A DNA stretch of 64,000 nt from Litorimonas sp. (lineage in GTDB: Bacteria; Pseudomonadota; Alphaproteobacteria; Caulobacterales; Maricaulaceae), in contig JAPYSU010000006.1 of NCBI GenBank assembly GCA_029936425.1, positions 62,001 through 126,000 on the forward strand, in the 5' to 3' direction. Below are positions 44,308-52,575 of the stretch, piece by piece; the first letter of the stretch is position 1, and each line of letters starts with the position of its first letter. A program made the translations under genes and the position numbers. The notes under the pieces were generated by a model. It had not been told where the DNA came from. It worked only from the letters and a program-made list of their open reading frames with translations, and searched no databases.

Positions 44308-45167
44308 TATTGACCCCTTATCGCGACGCGTTGCGGCTCGCCCGAGCGGTAAACAACAAGGTCAGATGGCGGCGCTTCTTCTTCGTAGACAGTCCGTTTC
44401 GCCGCACTCGGGGCGCTCATCCGCGACGCATTCAGCCCGCGCAAGGCCAGACTGATTTCTCCGGAAGACTGGGCTTCCTGTAAGAGAGTGGCATCAGACG
44501 GGCTTAGCTCAAAAGTTGCGGTAGACCCGATAACAAAGGCTTCGCCCTCCGGATCGGTCGCGTAAGTCTGATCAATGGCGAGAACCTGAACGTTTTCAAA
44601 CAGAATATTGGCAATATTGACTTCATCCCGAATAATGCCGGTTGAGCCTTGTGTCCCGGAATTATTGCTTTGAAGACTGAATTTCTCGGTAATAATAATG
44701 TCAACGCGGTCGCCAGGCTGAATAAATCCACCTGCCGCTGTCTCAACTGAAATACGCGTCGTCACGGCTCGCATACCCGGGCTTAACATCGCCGCCATCA
44801 CACCGGAATCGCCGGCGCGAACTAACTTAGACTCATTGATCGGTTCACCTTCGAAAATTTCAGCTCTTACGATAGAGCCTTCCAGTTCCTGAATAGCTTC
44901 GGGGCGATCACTTTCCTCATTCGTAATCAGGTTTGGCTGAACATTTTCCTTTGGCCAAGGCTTCCAGGAGAGGTGATCCGCCGTAAGGCGAGTCCCTAGC
45001 GGGACATTCGCGTTCGCCACCAAAACTTCGACATATTCGACTTGTTCAACAACGGGCGCGACCTCATTGGTCGTTGGGGCGGGCGCCGCAAATTTCTGTA
45101 TGGCAAACCACAAGACGAGAGCTGTGCCGCCCAGAATCGCCACTTTTATAAGTTTTGAGCTGTCCAT
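44307..45167 (-). CDS. cpaB: Tad pilus assembly protein CpaB/RcpC
   Basis: 286 residues: N-terminal membrane helix (about 8-25), SAF domain (about 45-110, EVLVANANVPLGTRLTADHL) and RcpC domain (about 120-240, MRAVTTRISVETAAGGFIQP, GDRVDIIITEKF). CpaB acts in the periplasm with the secretin CpaC. It follows cpaA after a 263-base gap, so a second promoter may lie there. Confidence 0.93.
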   Translation of the reverse strand: MDSSKLIKVAILGGTALVLWFAIQKFAAPAPTTNEVAPVVEQVEYVEVLVANANVPLGTRLTADHLSWKPWPKENVQPNLITNEESDRPEAIQELEGSIVRAEIFEGEPINESKLVRAGDSGVMAAMLSPGMRAVTTRISVETAAGGFIQPGDRVDIIITEKFSLQSNNSGTQGSTGIIRDEVNIANILFENVQVLAIDQTYATDPEGEAFVIGSTATFELSPSDATLLQEAQSSGEISLALRGLNASRMSAPSAAKRTVYEEEAPPSDLVVYRSGEPQRVAIRGQ

Positions 45168-45430
45168 AACCCCTCACATGACCGGAATAGTCAGAATTCA
45201 TTACGACTCTCTTAGACAGAGATTCGATAAAGTATGGTTAAGATGTAAAAAGGGACGGCAAAGAATTAGTTAACAGGGCAGAGAAAACAGAGGGAAAACA
45301 CTGAAATTTATTGATTATTTGACCTTCAACCCTCGATTAGACTCCTGACAGACGACTTATTGCCAAGGCGCTCTTCGCCTGAAAGAGCCGGTCTGAAAGT
45401 CTAAAACACTCAGATATACAATTTTAGATA

Positions 45431-45937
45431 TTATAAACCAAGCGCCGCATTAAAAATTGCGCTCTGCGGCAAAGTCAAAAGCGCGCCGCCCGCCAGAGCA
45501 AGGCCATACGGCATTTTCTTTTCTTCCTTGAAAAGACCGTATCCCCAGGAAGAGGTGGAAAGCCACACCGGAGCGTATTTGCGCCCGACCAGCATCAAAA
45601 GAGCCAAAACACCACCTATCACGCCCGTATAGAATATATACATGATCAAATCACTCCACACCCACCAGAGAGAGGTCGCGGCCATAAGTTTCGCATCGCC
45701 CCCGCCGAGCCAACCCAGAGCAAACATGGCAAACCCGGCGGCAAAAACAACCAATCCAACAAGGAGGTGTTCTCCAAAGGCAGGAAAACCCGTCCAGGCA
45801 AAAGGCATCATGATAAAAAAGAGGGCAATTGTCAGCAAGCTGATCCAATTCGGAATTTTCATGATTGCGGCATCTTTGATGGCCGCCATAATCATACAAA
45901 TAGAAAACCCGAAAAATATAAGAAATGGAAATATCAT
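45431..45937 (-). CDS. cpaA: Tad prepilin peptidase CpaA/TadV
   Basis: 168-residue A24-family aspartate protease that cleaves the Flp pilin leader. Six membrane segments. The catalytic aspartates are expected in IKDAAIMKIPNWISLLTIAL (D22) and WLGGGDAKLMAATSLWW (GxGD-type, about D76). Lies between the pilin genes and cpaB, as in Caulobacter-type pilA-cpaA-cpaB order. Confidence 0.93.
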   Translation of the reverse strand: MIFPFLIFFGFSICMIMAAIKDAAIMKIPNWISLLTIALFFIMMPFAWTGFPAFGEHLLVGLVVFAAGFAMFALGWLGGGDAKLMAATSLWWVWSDLIMYIFYTGVIGGVLALLMLVGRKYAPVWLSTSSWGYGLFKEEKKMPYGLALAGGALLTLPQSAIFNAALGL

Positions 45938-46031
45938 CTGACTCTACCGACTAATTATTTTAGGTCGGAATAGCGAAACAGTCTTAATATTGGGTTTCCC
46001 ACATTCAAATTGAGGATCAGTTTGATTGGAT

Positions 46032-46217
46032 TTAAGATGTTCCTGGAGCTTCAGCCGAATTCAGACCTTCACCTGCATTATTAAAAATTCCGTCAAGTGA
46101 GGTTCCAAGGGCGGATGCGCCCCCGATCAGAGCCACTGCAATAAGGGCTGCAATCAGACCATATTCTACCGCCGTCGCGCCGGTTTCATTTTTTAGAAAT
46201 GTTTGAAATAATTTCAT
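46032..46217 (-). CDS. Flp/Fap-type pilin, second paralogue
   Basis: 61 residues from the ATG at 46217 (GAGGGG ribosome site). Prepilin peptidase motif and hydrophobic helix: NETGATAVEYGLIAALIAVA, with cleavage after the Gly before ATAVEY. The C-terminal part (LGTSLDGIFNNAGEGLNSAE) differs from the upstream pilin. It follows the terminator of pilin 1, so its level is probably lower or independently set. The open frame extends 16 codons further without support. Confidence 0.9.
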   Translation of the reverse strand: MKLFQTFLKNETGATAVEYGLIAALIAVALIGGASALGTSLDGIFNNAGEGLNSAEAPGTS

Positions 46218-46251
46218 TGTGCCCCTCGGTGGAAAAGCTCTCAACGAGCAT

Positions 46252-46281
46252 AAAAAAAGCTGCAACCGAAGTTGCAGCTTT
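46252..46281 (-). terminator. Terminator between the two pilin genes
   Basis: An 11-bp perfect stem AAAGCTGCAAC / GTTGCAGCTTT with a CGAA loop; on the minus strand it is followed by a run of T (46258 down to 46252). It lies 44 bases after the stop of pilin 1 and 35 bases before the start of pilin 2. Confidence 0.9.
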
Positions 46282-46324
46282 CAAATAATACAATCGAATT
46301 AAATTCGACTTAATTTTATGGCGA

Positions 46325-46519
46325 TTAACCGGATGTACCAGTGTTTTCTGTAGCACCGGAAACAGATGTTGCAGCGTCATTGAATTTTGTGTCAATTGCT
46401 GAACCAAGTTGCGTTGCGCCGCCGATAAGGGCCACAGCGATGAGGGCTGCGATCAGGCCATATTCAATGGCGGTTGCGCCGGATTCGTCTTGAATAAAAC
46501 GGTTTACTAAATTTTGCAT
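46325..46519 (-). CDS. pilA: Flp/Fap-type major pilin PilA
   Basis: 64 residues: short basic leader (MQNLVNRFIQ), prepilin motif DESGATAIEYGLIAALIAVA with Glu and Tyr at the expected positions, hydrophobic helix, then a short Thr/Ser/Asn-rich tail. First gene of the leftward pilus locus behind a 319-base divergent region, and followed by a strong terminator, as expected for a major pilin made in excess over the machine proteins. Confidence 0.94.
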   Translation of the reverse strand: MQNLVNRFIQDESGATAIEYGLIAALIAVALIGGATQLGSAIDTKFNDAATSVSGATENTGTSG

Positions 46520-46630
46520 AACTTACTCCCACGTATGCTAGTCAATTATAAAGGGACAATCCCAATTACAGGGTTTTCCCTGATGAGATGACTTATAGGG
46601 GAGATGAATTACGAGCCGGTTAGGAGACGT

Positions 46631-46647
46631 GGTAAATTTGTAATTAA
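46631..46647 (-). promoter_or_regulatory. Candidate CtrA binding site upstream of pilA
   Basis: On the minus strand TTAATTACAAATTTACC, i.e. TTAA-N7-TTTA against the CtrA consensus TTAA-N7-TTAA. pilA is a known CtrA target in Caulobacter. One base off the consensus; weak evidence by itself. Confidence 0.35.
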
Positions 46648-46671
46648 TTTCGTTTTTTCTGATAAAAACAT

Positions 46672-46701
46672 CCAAAATCCCCAGTTTTTATGGGATTTTG
46701 G
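46672..46701. repeat. 10-bp inverted repeat in the pilA upstream region
   Basis: CCAAAATCCC (46672-46681) and GGGATTTTGG (46692-46701) are perfect complements around a 10-base spacer. No T run follows, so an operator for a dimeric regulator or an RNA hairpin is more likely than a terminator. Confidence 0.6.
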
Positions 46702-46838
46702 CATTAAATTATCTGACAATTTTCTCCTATATATAATGTAAGCCAAATAAATAATGCAAAATCCTGCTTCCGCGGGCCATTTGTAAACGCTTCATTCACC
46801 ACATGGCTATAGACAGGCCCCGAATGCCGGAGGCTTAT

Positions 46839-47426
46839 ATGCAGAAAATATCATCATTGATTTTAGGAACAGCGGCGGCAGTCGGCCTATTGTCTCTCTC
46901 TCCTTTGGCCGTAGCCGGTCAATATATGACGAACGGTCAAGCCTATCAGGTGGAGCTGAATAAAACGCAAATTCTCCGCCTCCCGGCCTCCGCCGGAGCT
47001 GTTGTTATTGGTAACCCGTCCATCGCAGATGTGTCTGTTCATGCCGCTGATACATTATTTGTCGTTGGACGAGGCTATGGAGAAACCAACCTAATCATTC
47101 TGGATCGGCAGGGGCAAACCCTAATGGACACAAATATTCAAGTGTCTCAGTCGGTTTCCTCGCAAAGCGTACGTGTCTTCAACAGAGGTAACCGGCAAAG
47201 TTATAATTGCACACCTTCTTGCCAGCCCGCCCCTGTTTTAGGCGACTCACCCGATTTTATTGGGGATTTTACCTCCAGTGAACGCCGCATCATTTCCTCT
47301 GAGGCTCTCGGAGCCCAAGGCATAGGAAATCAGGGTTTTCCGGGAGCAGGTGGCGGCTTTAATGCAGAACAAACTGGCCCTGGCCCGATAGGTCCCGGCC
47401 CTGCCTCCCAAGGCACTGAATTTTAG
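46839..47426 (+). CDS. stand-alone pilus-assembly secretin N-domain protein
   Basis: 195 residues from the ATG at 46839 (CGGAGGC ribosome site; the frame opens 12 codons earlier). Signal peptide ending AVAGQ. Residues about 35-105 match the N-terminal domain of CpaC-type secretins (LNKTQILRLPASAGAVVIGN, PSIADVSVHAADTLFVVGRG, YGETNLIILDRQGQTLMDTN), but no secretin domain follows. The rest holds a CTPSC pair and a Gly/Pro-rich end (GPGPIGPGPASQG). Likely an accessory periplasmic part of the Tad machine. Confidence 0.85.
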   Translation: MQKISSLILGTAAAVGLLSLSPLAVAGQYMTNGQAYQVELNKTQILRLPASAGAVVIGNPSIADVSVHAADTLFVVGRGYGETNLIILDRQGQTLMDTNIQVSQSVSSQSVRVFNRGNRQSYNCTPSCQPAPVLGDSPDFIGDFTSSERRIISSEALGAQGIGNQGFPGAGGGFNAEQTGPGPIGPGPASQGTEF

Positions 47427-47543
47427 ATTTTTTAAATTTTTTCAGCAGATCTTCAATGAAATTCAGTCTCTATTAAGGGTGTTTCTTGGTCTAAATTTAA
47501 GCTCTTTTCCCTAGTCTTATAAATAATCTTTGTGGGATGAATT

Positions 47544-48128
47544 ATGACTCTGCCTGCTTATAACGCCCTTGGACGTTTGCACTCCCGGGCCAAAACCTAT
47601 CTTCGCAATGGAGAGGGCTCGGCTGCAATTGAATTTGGCTTGCTGGCCATTCCCTTTTTCATGCTTATTTTCGGCATCTTGGAATTGGCCATTGTCCTGT
47701 TTCTAAATGCGAGCATGACTCACGCCGTTGGAGAAGCCGGTCGACAGATTCGGGTGGGCAATTTTCAAGCCTGCGGTGGCGACAAGGCAGAAAAATTCAA
47801 AGAACTTGTCTGTTCCAATATGGCCAGTATTGGTCGATGCGCGGATCGTCTCCGCGTTGATGTCGAAACCGGTACAAGTTTCCAAAGTATAGTGCTTCCA
47901 GATCCTCCAGAAGCTGAAGACACAGATTCATCTGTACCGAATGGCACAGTTGCCAACACTGTCGGCGGAGAACCTGTCGTCGCGAGAGCGATCTATTATT
48001 ATTCCCTAGCTATGCCGGCTGCTTTGACCCGTTTGGAAACGAGAAAAGGCAGCGGAATCCGCGAGCTTCAATCTTCGACCGCTTTTCGAAATGAACCTTT
48101 CTCAACCGCTGGCGTCTGCCCGTCTTAA
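47544..48128 (+). CDS. TadE/TadF-like pseudopilin 1
   Basis: 194 residues. Short cytoplasmic leader followed by the TadE motif GSAAIEFGLLAIPFFMLIFG and helix, cleavable by CpaA at the Gly/Ser-Ala junction. The periplasmic part contains an ACGG and a NMASIGRCADRLRVDV stretch (possible disulphide). 10 bases before the next pseudopilin gene. Minor pilin-like component of the Tad system. Confidence 0.88.
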   Translation: MTLPAYNALGRLHSRAKTYLRNGEGSAAIEFGLLAIPFFMLIFGILELAIVLFLNASMTHAVGEAGRQIRVGNFQACGGDKAEKFKELVCSNMASIGRCADRLRVDVETGTSFQSIVLPDPPEAEDTDSSVPNGTVANTVGGEPVVARAIYYYSLAMPAALTRLETRKGSGIRELQSSTAFRNEPFSTAGVCPS

Positions 48129-48138
48129 AGGTGAAAAG

Positions 48139-48759
48139 ATGAATAAGAAACTGACCCTTAAAACGCGCCTACAACAGAGCGTTTCCGGAATTCGGAAAAA
48201 TGAAGACGGTTTAGCCGCCATTGAATTTGCCATTCTCGCGCCTTTGCTCATCTCGATGTATTTTGGCCTCGCAGAAATCGCCTCGGCTGTTGCGGTGGAT
48301 CGGTCTGTGTCGCATGCCACAAATGTGATTGGCGACCTCGCCTCACAAACCTCAAATATTGATAAAGAAGACCTTGAAGATGTGCTTTCGGCCACTATTC
48401 GCGTCATGAATATTGAAAATGCCTCCGGGGCGACTATTCAGATTGACAGTTGGGCGCGGGATTCTGATGGAAAGAATACCCTTGTCGGCTCGGCCGTCAT
48501 GAATAACGGATCTGCGTCATTACCCAGTTTTGATCCGGCCAGTGTTGACAATTCCATGATGAATGAAAATTCCGGAATAGTCGTCGCCCGCATTGCGTAT
48601 AATTATACACCTTTGAAATTTATGTATATGAAACAGGACTTTACAATGTCTGATACCTTCATTCTAAAGCCGCGGCGATCCACCGAAGTGACCTTTGGCT
48701 CGGCCAGCGGAAAAAGCTTTAGTTGCACAGCGTCGGGCCGAACGGTTTCCTGTTCTTAA
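48139..48759 (+). CDS. TadE/TadF-like pseudopilin 2
   Basis: 206 residues from the ATG at 48139 (AAAGGTGAAAAG upstream; the frame is open 16 codons further, overlapping the previous gene). TadE-type segment DGLAAIEFAILAPLLISMYF followed by GLAEIASAVAVDRSVSHATN. The C-terminal end has two Cys (SFSCTASGRTVSCS). Forms a unit with pseudopilin 1. A TadG with von Willebrand domain was not found in the window. Confidence 0.88.
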   Translation: MNKKLTLKTRLQQSVSGIRKNEDGLAAIEFAILAPLLISMYFGLAEIASAVAVDRSVSHATNVIGDLASQTSNIDKEDLEDVLSATIRVMNIENASGATIQIDSWARDSDGKNTLVGSAVMNNGSASLPSFDPASVDNSMMNENSGIVVARIAYNYTPLKFMYMKQDFTMSDTFILKPRRSTEVTFGSASGKSFSCTASGRTVSCS

Positions 48760-48767
48760 CAGGTTAC

Positions 48768-49547
48768 CTATTCCAGATAATGATCGCGGAGTTTCGTGAT
48801 ATCCTGATCACTTAGCCCTAATATATCCTGCGCATATTTTCGCAAATCGCCCATCTGATCCAGAGCTGAGTCCAGATAATCGGCCTTGACGCCAAACATT
48901 GGACGTAAGGCGTCAGGCGCGATAGCGCGTCCATATCGTTTGGTGAACGCCTTTGACGCTGGCTCAAGAAAACCTTCGATGTCCACGGCTTTGTTTGTGA
49001 GCATGTAGTCTTCTCGAATATCTTTCGCCGGCACGCCCAATAGACCCTGTATCAGCGCCACCAGAGTACCGGTTCTGTCTTTTCCAGCCGCGCAATGTAC
49101 CAAAATGGCATCGCCCGTTTCCGCCATGTGATGCAGTGTATCACGGAAAATATCCTGAAATCCCTTATCTCCGGCCCGAAGAGAATAGGATTTCATCATA
49201 TAATTATGCGCGTCTTCAGGCGTATTAAGCTCTTGCTCCATAAAGGCTTCATGCGGCGCGGTCTTGGCCGCCTTATATTCCGGCGGGTCAATATAGACCA
49301 GGACGCGCGCTTCATCCTCTATGGGATAACGTGACGGTTGACGAGTGCGTTCGGGCTTATGGCGAAGGTCCACCACCAGTCCGATATTCATGTCAGCGAT
49401 CGCGGCCAATTCCGCATCGTCCAGATTATTCAAATGCGCCGAGCGAAATAACTTGTCACGGGCGACTTTCGCCCCGTCCACGGTTTCATAGTGCCCGAAA
49501 TCCCGGAAATTCAGAATGGTTTTAAAAGGTTTGACGCGGTCTTCCAT
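48768..49547 (-). CDS. tyrosine/serine-type protein phosphatase (DSP/PTP fold)
   Basis: 259 residues, cytoplasmic. Cys-dependent phosphatase loop HCAAGKDRTGTLVALIQGLL with the C-x5-R signature (Cys near residue 151), preceded by NFRDFGHYETVDGAKVARDK and LFRSAHLNNLDD and VVDLRHKPER, the hallmark of the bacterial Tyr-phosphatase_3 family that includes lipid phosphatases and MptpB-like enzymes. Substrate unknown. Convergent with the pseudopilin unit, 8 bases apart. Confidence 0.88.
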   Translation of the reverse strand: MEDRVKPFKTILNFRDFGHYETVDGAKVARDKLFRSAHLNNLDDAELAAIADMNIGLVVDLRHKPERTRQPSRYPIEDEARVLVYIDPPEYKAAKTAPHEAFMEQELNTPEDAHNYMMKSYSLRAGDKGFQDIFRDTLHHMAETGDAILVHCAAGKDRTGTLVALIQGLLGVPAKDIREDYMLTNKAVDIEGFLEPASKAFTKRYGRAIAPDALRPMFGVKADYLDSALDQMGDLRKYAQDILGLSDQDITKLRDHYLE

Positions 49548-49584
49548 GCGCTTCGACTAGCAGGGTGGCTCCGTTTTCACAAAA

Positions 49585-49623
49585 GAAAAGACCCGGCCTG
49601 CGCAGTGCAAGCCGGGTCTTTTC
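49585..49623. terminator. Bidirectional-type terminator after nrdB
   Basis: A 13-bp perfect stem GAAAAGACCCGGC / GCCGGGTCTTTTC with a 13-base loop. It lies 23 bases after the nrdB stop (minus strand) and upstream of the phosphatase gene. Confidence 0.88.
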
Positions 49624-49645
49624 TCACGTAAGGGACTGATCCGGG

Positions 49646-50689
49646 CTAAACCGCGTCTTCAACGGCTTTTTTAGCGCGCATTTTTTCAAATTGTCCCCAG
49701 ACGCCGTCCTCGCCGTGCCACTGGCCGCCCGTGGCGCCTTTGGAATATTCGGTCGAACGGGCCTCGAAGAAATTGGCATGTTCCACGCCATTGGTGATTT
49801 CCGTGAGCCAAGGCAAAGGATGCTCTTTCGTGCCGTAAATTTTCGGCAAGCCAAGCTGATTCATCCGCCAATCGGCGATATAACGGATATAGGCTTTGAT
49901 ATCTTCCGACGTCATGCCCTCGACCGGCCCCATCTCAAAAGCCAGATCAATAAATTTATCTTCGAGTTTAACCACGGTCTGGCAACAATCGGCAATGTCA
50001 TCGGCGACGGCCGGCGTCAGCGCGCCGGTTTCCTTGGCGAAAGTGTGGAACAGCTTGATCATGCCTTCGCAGTGCAGGCTTTCATCGCGAATAGACCAGG
50101 TTACAATCTGGCCCATGCCCTTCATTTTATTCAGGCGCGGGAAATTCATTAACATGGCGAAGGAGGCAAAGAGCTGTAGCCCTTCTGTAAATCCGCCGAA
50201 AACGGCCATGGACGTCAGAATGTCTTTTTCCGTCTCAACGCCGAATTTACCAAGATAATCGTGTTTGGCGGCCATTTCCTCATATTCCATAAAAGCGGAA
50301 AATTCGGAGTCCGGCATACCGATTGTCTCAAGCAATAATGCATAAGCCGCGATATGAATGGTCTCCATGTTGGAGAAAGAGGCGAGCATCATGCGCACCT
50401 CCACCGGTTTAAACAGCGGCATGTAGTTTTCCATGTAATTCGCGCCGACTTCGACATCGGATTGCGTAAAGAAACGGAAAATTTGCGTCAGCAGGTTACG
50501 CTCGACATCTGTCAAATTGGTGGACCAGTCTTTCAGATCTTCGCCCAGCGGCACTTCTTCGGGCATCCAGTGAACTTGCTGCTGCTTCTGCCAGAAATCA
50601 TAAGCCCATGGATAGCGAAAGGGCTTATAACTGTGACTCGGAGTCAACAGTCCTGATTTCGGATCTTTTAAAAATTCCATCTTGCCCAT
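49646..50689 (-). CDS. nrdB: ribonucleoside-diphosphate reductase class I beta subunit
   Basis: Radical-generating subunit that makes deoxyribonucleotides with NrdA; 347 residues from the ATG at 50689 (CAGGGAGAG upstream; the frame is open 62 codons further but upstream codons show no family match). Di-iron ligands: ETIHIAAYALLLET (first ExxH with the radical-site Tyr four residues on) and RDESLHCEGMIKLFH (second ExxH), plus Asp/Glu in DVEVGANYMENYMPLF. nrdA is not next to it, so the two subunits are encoded apart. Confidence 0.94.
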   Translation of the reverse strand: MGKMEFLKDPKSGLLTPSHSYKPFRYPWAYDFWQKQQQVHWMPEEVPLGEDLKDWSTNLTDVERNLLTQIFRFFTQSDVEVGANYMENYMPLFKPVEVRMMLASFSNMETIHIAAYALLLETIGMPDSEFSAFMEYEEMAAKHDYLGKFGVETEKDILTSMAVFGGFTEGLQLFASFAMLMNFPRLNKMKGMGQIVTWSIRDESLHCEGMIKLFHTFAKETGALTPAVADDIADCCQTVVKLEDKFIDLAFEMGPVEGMTSEDIKAYIRYIADWRMNQLGLPKIYGTKEHPLPWLTEITNGVEHANFFEARSTEYSKGATGGQWHGEDGVWGQFEKMRAKKAVEDAV

Positions 50690-51017
50690 AGCTTGCTCTC
50701 CCTGCCGCCGTTTCATGACCCCGCCCGAGGTCTTTTTTCTGATAAATGCAACATCTTGACAGATTTGCAACAAGACACACCATATATAGGGCGCCCTTTG
50801 AATCAATGCCAAAGTGGACGTAAATCTCCGACGCCGCAATAACGCCCTGATTTTAGCCTGAATTTTTTTATGCAAACCCTGTGTATAAAATCCCTCAAAA
50901 TTTGAGATGAAAAAAGTAAGCCCTTTTCAAACAGAGAGGCGCGTCAAAATGGTCTGATTTGACCCTATCCGCCGCGCCGCACCTGTCATATAAGCGGCCC
51001 ATGTTCAAAGGCGTTTC
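50690..51017. other. nrdB-ubiB divergent intergenic region with possible NrdR box
   Basis: 328 bases between divergent starts. The ORF extension upstream of nrdB looks non-coding. A partly palindromic ACACCATATATAGGGC at 50777-50792 resembles an NrdR box, but the usual second box about 31 bases away was not found. A 6-codon mini-ORF (ATG at 51001) overlaps the ubiB start; its meaning is unclear. Confidence 0.45.
50777..50792 (-). promoter_or_regulatory. Possible NrdR box upstream of nrdB
   Basis: ACACCATATATAGGGC compared with the general NrdR consensus ACACWATATWTWGTGT shows the conserved ACAC and ATATAT core but a poor right arm. It lies 88 bases before the nrdB start. Single copy, so weak. 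Confidence 0.35.
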
Positions 51018-52574
51018 ATGATAAAATCTGTCGCGACATTTTTCCGGCTCATGCGGACAGGATGGGTGCTCATCCGCCACGATTCGCTCGTGCCTGTGGA
51101 ATACGCGCCGCTCGTTCCCTGGCCCGTCCGCATTGTGGGCGGAATTTCTCGCATATTTTCCATCGGAAATCGTAAAGGAAATGCAGGAGAGCGGTTTGCC
51201 AACGCCCTCGAAGACCTCGGTCCGGCCTATATCAAGTTCGGGCAGATCCTGTCCACACGCGGTGATATGTTCGATCCCGAATTTGCCGAAGGTCTGTCCC
51301 GCCTGAAAGATAAGGTTCCGCCCTTCCCCATGGAAAAGGCCGAAGCGATGATCGCCCAGGAATGGGGCGTGCCTTGGAAGACCCATTTGAAATCTCTGAG
51401 CGAGCCCATCGCGGCAGCGTCCGTTGCGCAGGTTCATAAAGGTGTGCTGCATAGCGGCGAAACCGTGGCTGTCAAAGTTCTACGGCCCAACATTGTCCGG
51501 CGCATGACCCGCGATATGGATGTGATTCAGCTCGTCGCCAATCTGGCGCATAAAGCCGTTCCGTCCCTTCGTAGATTACGTCCCAAAGATTTCGTCAAAG
51601 AGGCCCGCCGCGCCGTTATGCTTGAGCTTGACTTACGGCTTGAAGCCGCTGCGCAATCCGAGCTCACCGAAGTGTCCGAGGAAACCAAGCTCTTCCGGGT
51701 CCCAACGCTTTATTGGGATCTCGTCGGAAAAAACGTTCTCGTCAGCGAATGGATAGACGGGGTGTATTTCTCCTCGCCCGAAATGCTGACCAATCCGGAA
51801 ATAGACCGAATTGGCCTGGCCCGGAAAGTTATTCAAAGCTTCCTCGCCTCCACCTTTAACTTCGGTGTTTTCCACGCGGACATGCATGAAGGCAATTTGA
51901 TCGTCGATAGGGACGGCAATTTGGTCCTGCTCGATTTCGGGATTCTAGGGCGTCTGGGCGAAGAGGAAATCCGGTTTGAGATAGACACGCTCTACGGATT
52001 TCTGCAGCGCGATTATTATAAAATAGCCAAAGTCCATTTCGACATAGGTTATGTCCCGCCGCATCATTCCATTGAAGAGTTTGCGAGCGCTCTCCGCGCT
52101 GTGGGGGAGCCTATATTCGGTAAAAAGGCCGAAGACGTCTCCATGGCCAAAGTGCTGATGCAGCTGCTCGAAATCACCGAAATTTTTGACATGGAGATGC
52201 AACCGCAATTAATTCTTTTGCAAAAAACCATGATGCAGGCCGAAGGCGTCGCCCGCCGCCTCGACCCGAATTTCGACATGTGGGACGCCGCGAGGCCTAT
52301 CGTCGAAAAAGCTGTCAGACGCGAGCTTGGCCCCGAGCGCTATATCAACGACCTCCTCGACGGGTTGGAGCGCACAGGCAAAACCCTTCGCACCCTCCCC
52401 GACGCCACAGACAATATCGCGCGGCTCGCCCAAGCCTGGGCCGACGGAGACATAGACCTCTCCCCGCAAAAAGACCCTGTGACGCCCAAAAGAAGTGTTA
52501 TGAAGCCCGTCGCCTATCTGGGCGCCGGCGCGGTGATTGCGCTCGGGAGCGCCTGGGCAGCGGGGCAGTTTTAG
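51018..52574 (+). CDS. ubiB: ubiquinone biosynthesis ATPase/kinase-like protein UbiB
   Basis: Atypical kinase of the ABC1/ADCK family needed for coenzyme Q synthesis at the membrane, 518 residues. KxGQ motif YIKFGQILSTRGDMFD (about 73-88), Ala-rich nucleotide loop AAASVAQVHKG (about 132-142), catalytic FHADMHEGNLIVDRDG and metal-binding LLDFGILG. One C-terminal membrane helix (AYLGAGAVIALGSAWAAG). AAAGGCG precedes the ATG. In related genomes ubiB is close to coaBC and dut; here a small orphan, a repeat element and a helicase lie between. Confidence 0.95.
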   Translation: MIKSVATFFRLMRTGWVLIRHDSLVPVEYAPLVPWPVRIVGGISRIFSIGNRKGNAGERFANALEDLGPAYIKFGQILSTRGDMFDPEFAEGLSRLKDKVPPFPMEKAEAMIAQEWGVPWKTHLKSLSEPIAAASVAQVHKGVLHSGETVAVKVLRPNIVRRMTRDMDVIQLVANLAHKAVPSLRRLRPKDFVKEARRAVMLELDLRLEAAAQSELTEVSEETKLFRVPTLYWDLVGKNVLVSEWIDGVYFSSPEMLTNPEIDRIGLARKVIQSFLASTFNFGVFHADMHEGNLIVDRDGNLVLLDFGILGRLGEEEIRFEIDTLYGFLQRDYYKIAKVHFDIGYVPPHHSIEEFASALRAVGEPIFGKKAEDVSMAKVLMQLLEITEIFDMEMQPQLILLQKTMMQAEGVARRLDPNFDMWDAARPIVEKAVRRELGPERYINDLLDGLERTGKTLRTLPDATDNIARLAQAWADGDIDLSPQKDPVTPKRSVMKPVAYLGAGAVIALGSAWAAGQF

Positions 52575-52575
52575 G

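Larger units (their letters stand above)
46520..46838. other. Divergent promoter region of pilA and the secretin-N-domain gene
   Basis: 319 bases without a supported gene. AT-rich. It contains a candidate CtrA site (46631-46647), a 10-bp inverted repeat (46672-46701), and a TATATATAAT-like -10 region near 46732-46740. Promoters for both directions must lie here. Confidence 0.6.

Noticed and set aside
50740..50830. A tandem pair of NrdR boxes
   Set aside because: Only one imperfect box was found; a second at about 31 bases distance is not visible.
50690..50875. 62-codon N-terminal extension of nrdB
   Set aside because: The extension is basic and unlike NrdB; ATG at 50689 has a ribosome site and the family N-terminus.
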